NCBI RefSeq assembly: GCF_038632915.1
Contig: NZ_CP152050.1
Span: forward strand, 1,891,001 to 1,955,000
Source of the DNA: Paenisporosarcina sp. FSL H8-0542
Lineage (GTDB): Bacteria > Bacillota > Bacilli > Bacillales_A > Planococcaceae
DNA length: 64,000 bases
Direction of reading: 5' to 3'
Position 1 is the first letter of the stretch; each line of letters begins with the position of its first letter. The notes beneath the pieces were generated by a model. That model did not search any database. It was not told the DNA's origin and worked only from the letters and a program-made list of their open reading frames with translations. Of the stretch, positions 62,369 to 64,000 are shown piece after piece. Made by a program: the position numbers and the translations under genes.

Positions 62369-62572
62369 ATGCACCAAGGCAAGGTAAAATGGTTCAACAA
62401 TGAAAAAGGTTACGGATTTATTGAATACAATGATGGTGAAGATGTGTTCGTCCATTTTACTGGAATCCAAGGTGATGGATTCCGAACGTTAGATGAAGGT
62501 CAAGTTGTCTCCTTCGAAATTATCGATGGCAATCGAGGTCCACAAGCCGCAAACGTTCTATTGATTACATAA
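62369..62572 (+). CDS. Cold-shock protein (CspD-like)
   Basis: A 67-residue OB-fold RNA chaperone: [20 protein letters not shown] holds RNP1 as KGYGFIE, and [20 protein letters not shown] holds RNP2; it ends [12 protein letters not shown]. Position near ypgQ and ypeQ matches B. subtilis cspD. TGAGGAGG precedes the ATG, and a good terminator follows. It is a paralogue of the 15.8-kb csp gene. Confidence 0.94.
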   Translation: MHQGKVKWFNNEKGYGFIEYNDGEDVFVHFTGIQGDGFRTLDEGQVVSFEIIDGNRGPQAANVLLIT

Positions 62573-62580
62573 TAAAGTCG

Positions 62581-62609
62581 ACCCACCAATCAGATGATTG
62601 GTGGGTTTT
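62581..62609 (+). terminator. Terminator of the cold-shock gene at 62.4 kb
   Basis: ACCCACCAATC / GATTGGTGGGT perfect 11-bp stem, AGAT loop, TTTTA. Confidence 0.9.
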
Positions 62610-62619
62610 ATATGGTAGA

Positions 62620-62811
62620 CTATTTGGTTTTTACTTTATTGAGTTCTTGCCCTAGAAACTGCAATTGGTCACCAACGGTACAGCTATTTATACAAAAACG
62701 GTGAGCCAATGTTTTTCCACCGTTTATCTTGAGTTCTCTTTTAATGAAGCAACCATCGCAATAAGTCTCAAGCAAATCGTCAATTTCACTGATTACTGTT
62801 AGTTTGTTCAA
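62620..62811 (-). CDS. ypeQ: Small zinc-finger protein YpeQ
   Basis: A 63-residue protein with four Cys in a likely zinc site: YCDGCFIKRELKI (about 17-29) and HRFCINSCTVGDQLQFLG (about 37-54), i.e. CxxC...CxxxC. This matches the YpeQ zinc-finger family. The start is TTG at 62811 with GGATG upstream. Function unknown. In B. subtilis it is also near a queuosine precursor transporter and an RNase H-like gene. Confidence 0.85.
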   Translation of the reverse strand: MNKLTVISEIDDLLETYCDGCFIKRELKINGGKTLAHRFCINSCTVGDQLQFLGQELNKVKTK

Positions 62812-62898
62812 AATTGCTTCATCCTTTCATAGAAGTCACACACTTCTTAATTTTACACTCTATTCACTAAGAAAGTGCTACTTTATCTTACACCCTCA

Positions 62899-62927
62899 TT
62901 GCTTTTGCTTGCAACTGACATTATAAT
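62899..62927 (+). promoter_or_regulatory. Sigma-A promoter of the preQ1 riboswitch / transporter transcript
   Basis: TTGCTT (62899-62904), 17-bp spacer, TATAAT (62922-62927). Confidence 0.6.
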
Positions 62928-62955
62928 AGTCAAGTTGGAAATCAACACGTTTTTT

Positions 62956-62996
62956 CGCGGTTCGTAACCTTCTCGCGTTATCAAAACTTCAGGAGG
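62956..62996 (+). promoter_or_regulatory. PreQ1 class I riboswitch
   Basis: CGCGG (62956-62960) pairs with TCGCG (62973-62977); the loop TTCGTAACCTTC fits the preQ1-I aptamer loop, and the A-rich tail TTATCAAAACTTC runs into AGGAGG, the ribosome binding site. In class I aptamers the tail forms an H-type pseudoknot with the loop, here placed to hide the ribosome binding site when ligand is bound (translation control). The downstream gene is a queuosine-precursor transporter, as expected. Confidence 0.82.
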
Positions 62997-63002
62997 ATAT
63001 CT

Positions 63003-63686
63003 ATGTTTAATGAAGTACTTGGATTAGGATTTGCAATAGTCAATATGATATTCGTGTTAATCATGTATAAATTTTTTGGAAGAACGGGATTATTTGTCTG
63101 GGTTGGATTCGCCACTGTTTTGGCAAATATACAAGTAACAAAGCTTATTGAAATTTTTGGCTTGACCGCAACTCTCGGCAATGCCGTTTATGGAAGCATT
63201 TTTTTAGTCACTGACATTTTAAATGAAAAATACGGCAAGAAAGAAGCCAAAAAAGCAGTATGGTTAGGTTTCACTTCTTTATTAATGATGACTGCCATCA
63301 TGCAATTCGTCATCCAGTTCCAGCCAGCCCCTGATGATATTGCACAGGAATCCCTATCGACGATTTTCGGATTGATTCCGCGTATTGCACTTGGAAGTAT
63401 GATTGCCTATCTTGTCAGTCAATACACCGATGTTCTCATTTTCAATTTCATACGCAAACTGTTTCCATCTGACGGTGCATTCTGGATTCGCAATAATGGA
63501 TCGACTATGCTCAGTCAATTACTGGATACACTAATTTTCACCTCTATTGCTTTCTTAGGTGTTTACCCAACTGAAGTTTGGTTAAGTGTATTTGTATCAA
63601 CTTATGTCTTGAAGTTCTTGGTGTCTATACTCGGAACGCCTTTTGGTTACATGGCCAAACGAATGACACCGCTGGATGAAAAATAA
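63003..63686 (+). CDS. Queuosine precursor transporter (YhhQ/VUT family, YpdP-like)
   Basis: A 227-residue protein with about six membrane helices: GFAIVNMIFVLIMYKFFG, LFVWVGFATVLANIQVTKLI, the conserved AVYGSIFLVTDILNEKYGKK (about 60-79), IALGSMIAYLVSQYTDVLIF and FLGVYPTEVW. The FLVTDILNEKYG motif is the family hallmark. It imports preQ0/preQ1 for queuosine tRNA modification. AGGAGG at 62991 is part of the preQ1 riboswitch, which supports the assignment. It lies 12 bp before the RNase H-like gene. Confidence 0.92.
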   Translation: MFNEVLGLGFAIVNMIFVLIMYKFFGRTGLFVWVGFATVLANIQVTKLIEIFGLTATLGNAVYGSIFLVTDILNEKYGKKEAKKAVWLGFTSLLMMTAIMQFVIQFQPAPDDIAQESLSTIFGLIPRIALGSMIAYLVSQYTDVLIFNFIRKLFPSDGAFWIRNNGSTMLSQLLDTLIFTSIAFLGVYPTEVWLSVFVSTYVLKFLVSILGTPFGYMAKRMTPLDEK

Positions 63687-63698
63687 GGAGTTGTTTTC

Positions 63699-64000
63699 AT
63701 GCTTGAAGTGTATATTGATGGAGCAAGTGCAGGAAACCCAGGTCCGAGCGGTATTGGTATATTCATCAAAGGCGAAGGTCATCAACTTCGCTTTTCAGAA
63801 TATATAGGAATTTATGATAATCATACGACAGAATTCATTGCCTTATTACGAGGTCTTGAAGAAGCACAGAAGCTGTCAAAAGAATTGATATCCGTCAGAT
63901 CAGATTCACAGATTGTTGTTGCTGCCGTTGAAAAACGATACGCTAAAAACCCAGTGTTTAAGGAATTGCTCGATAAGGCACTTGAAATTGCCGATACTTT
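63699..64000 (+). CDS. RNase HI-like protein (partial, runs off the window)
   Basis: The first 100 residues are seen: MLEVYIDGASAGNPGPSGIG (catalytic Asp in YIDGAS, followed by the GNPG loop), HTTEFIALLRGLEEAQ with the catalytic Glu, and ISVRSDSQIVVAAVEKR with the third Asp. The DED set of the RNase HI fold is intact. In B. subtilis YpdQ/YpeP are the related proteins in this neighbourhood. TAAGGAG precedes the ATG. Co-transcribed with the transporter; the 3' end is outside the window. Confidence 0.88.
   Translation, partial: MLEVYIDGASAGNPGPSGIGIFIKGEGHQLRFSEYIGIYDNHTTEFIALLRGLEEAQKLSKELISVRSDSQIVVAAVEKRYAKNPVFKELLDKALEIADT

Overview
The window reads as chromosome of a low-GC, Gram-positive Bacillales bacterium. 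It carries spo0M genes, a BrxA-type bacilliredoxin, YpsA, YozE, YpmR/YpmS, YpjP, YpgR/YpgQ and YpeQ homologues, strong AGGAGG-type ribosome binding sites, many TTG/GTG starts and sigma-A, ECF and possibly sigma-D promoter motifs. The mix of Bacillus-like synteny with Staphylococcus-like features (an ArlRS-like two-component pair, MurG outside a cell-division cluster) suggests a member of the Planococcaceae, but the genus cannot be settled by eye. No rRNA, tRNA, prophage, transposase or CRISPR array was seen.

Layout. 0-9 kb: ferredoxin-NADP reductase start, M3 peptidase, YpsA, a multi-pass transporter, aldo/keto reductase, a half-length Spo0M-like protein, an AI-2E family permease, an LCP cell-wall ligase and a first msrA. 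9-16 kb: MFS exporter, a decayed PAS-GGDEF gene, an esterase, an ABC-F ATPase, a DUF1232 protein, a lipoprotein and a cold-shock gene. 16.7-21.4 kb: xpaC-telA behind a perfect sigma-W-type promoter, convergent with a MoxR/VWA pair; this looks like an envelope or toxic-stress module. 22-28.7 kb: 2-oxoglutarate dehydrogenase E1-E2, then an ArlRS-like two-component system. 28.7-32.7 kb: dapF co-directional with a multi-PAS diguanylate cyclase, then a long structured leader in front of a GNAT acetyltransferase. 32.8-42.8 kb: murG, a MATE exporter, and the glycogen operon glgB-glgC-glgD-glgA with a separate GH15-type gene upstream and no glgP in the window. 43-47 kb: a tandem segmental duplication with two secreted CAP-domain proteins, a decayed gene copy and a COG0523 GTPase. 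47-64 kb: ctpA, deoD, spo0M, yozE, msrBA, ypmS, ypmR, degV, plsC, dfrA, thyA, ypjP, a methyltransferase, brxA, ypgR, an ABC-F gene, ypgQ, a cold-shock gene, ypeQ, and a preQ1-riboswitch-controlled queuosine precursor transporter followed by an RNase H-like gene. The gene content of this last block resembles the B. subtilis yp* region.

Three families of short intergenic repeats (called A, B and C here) sit near gene ends. Family B has a conserved 15-bp core (ATCGTACATTTGCGC) and, in full copies, a long hairpin. The most unusual element is the roughly 200-nt leader at about 31.9-32.09 kb. It has a perfect 9-bp closing stem around two hairpins, one with a tRNA T-loop-like loop, plus a competing upstream pairing. 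I could not match it to any riboswitch class I know.
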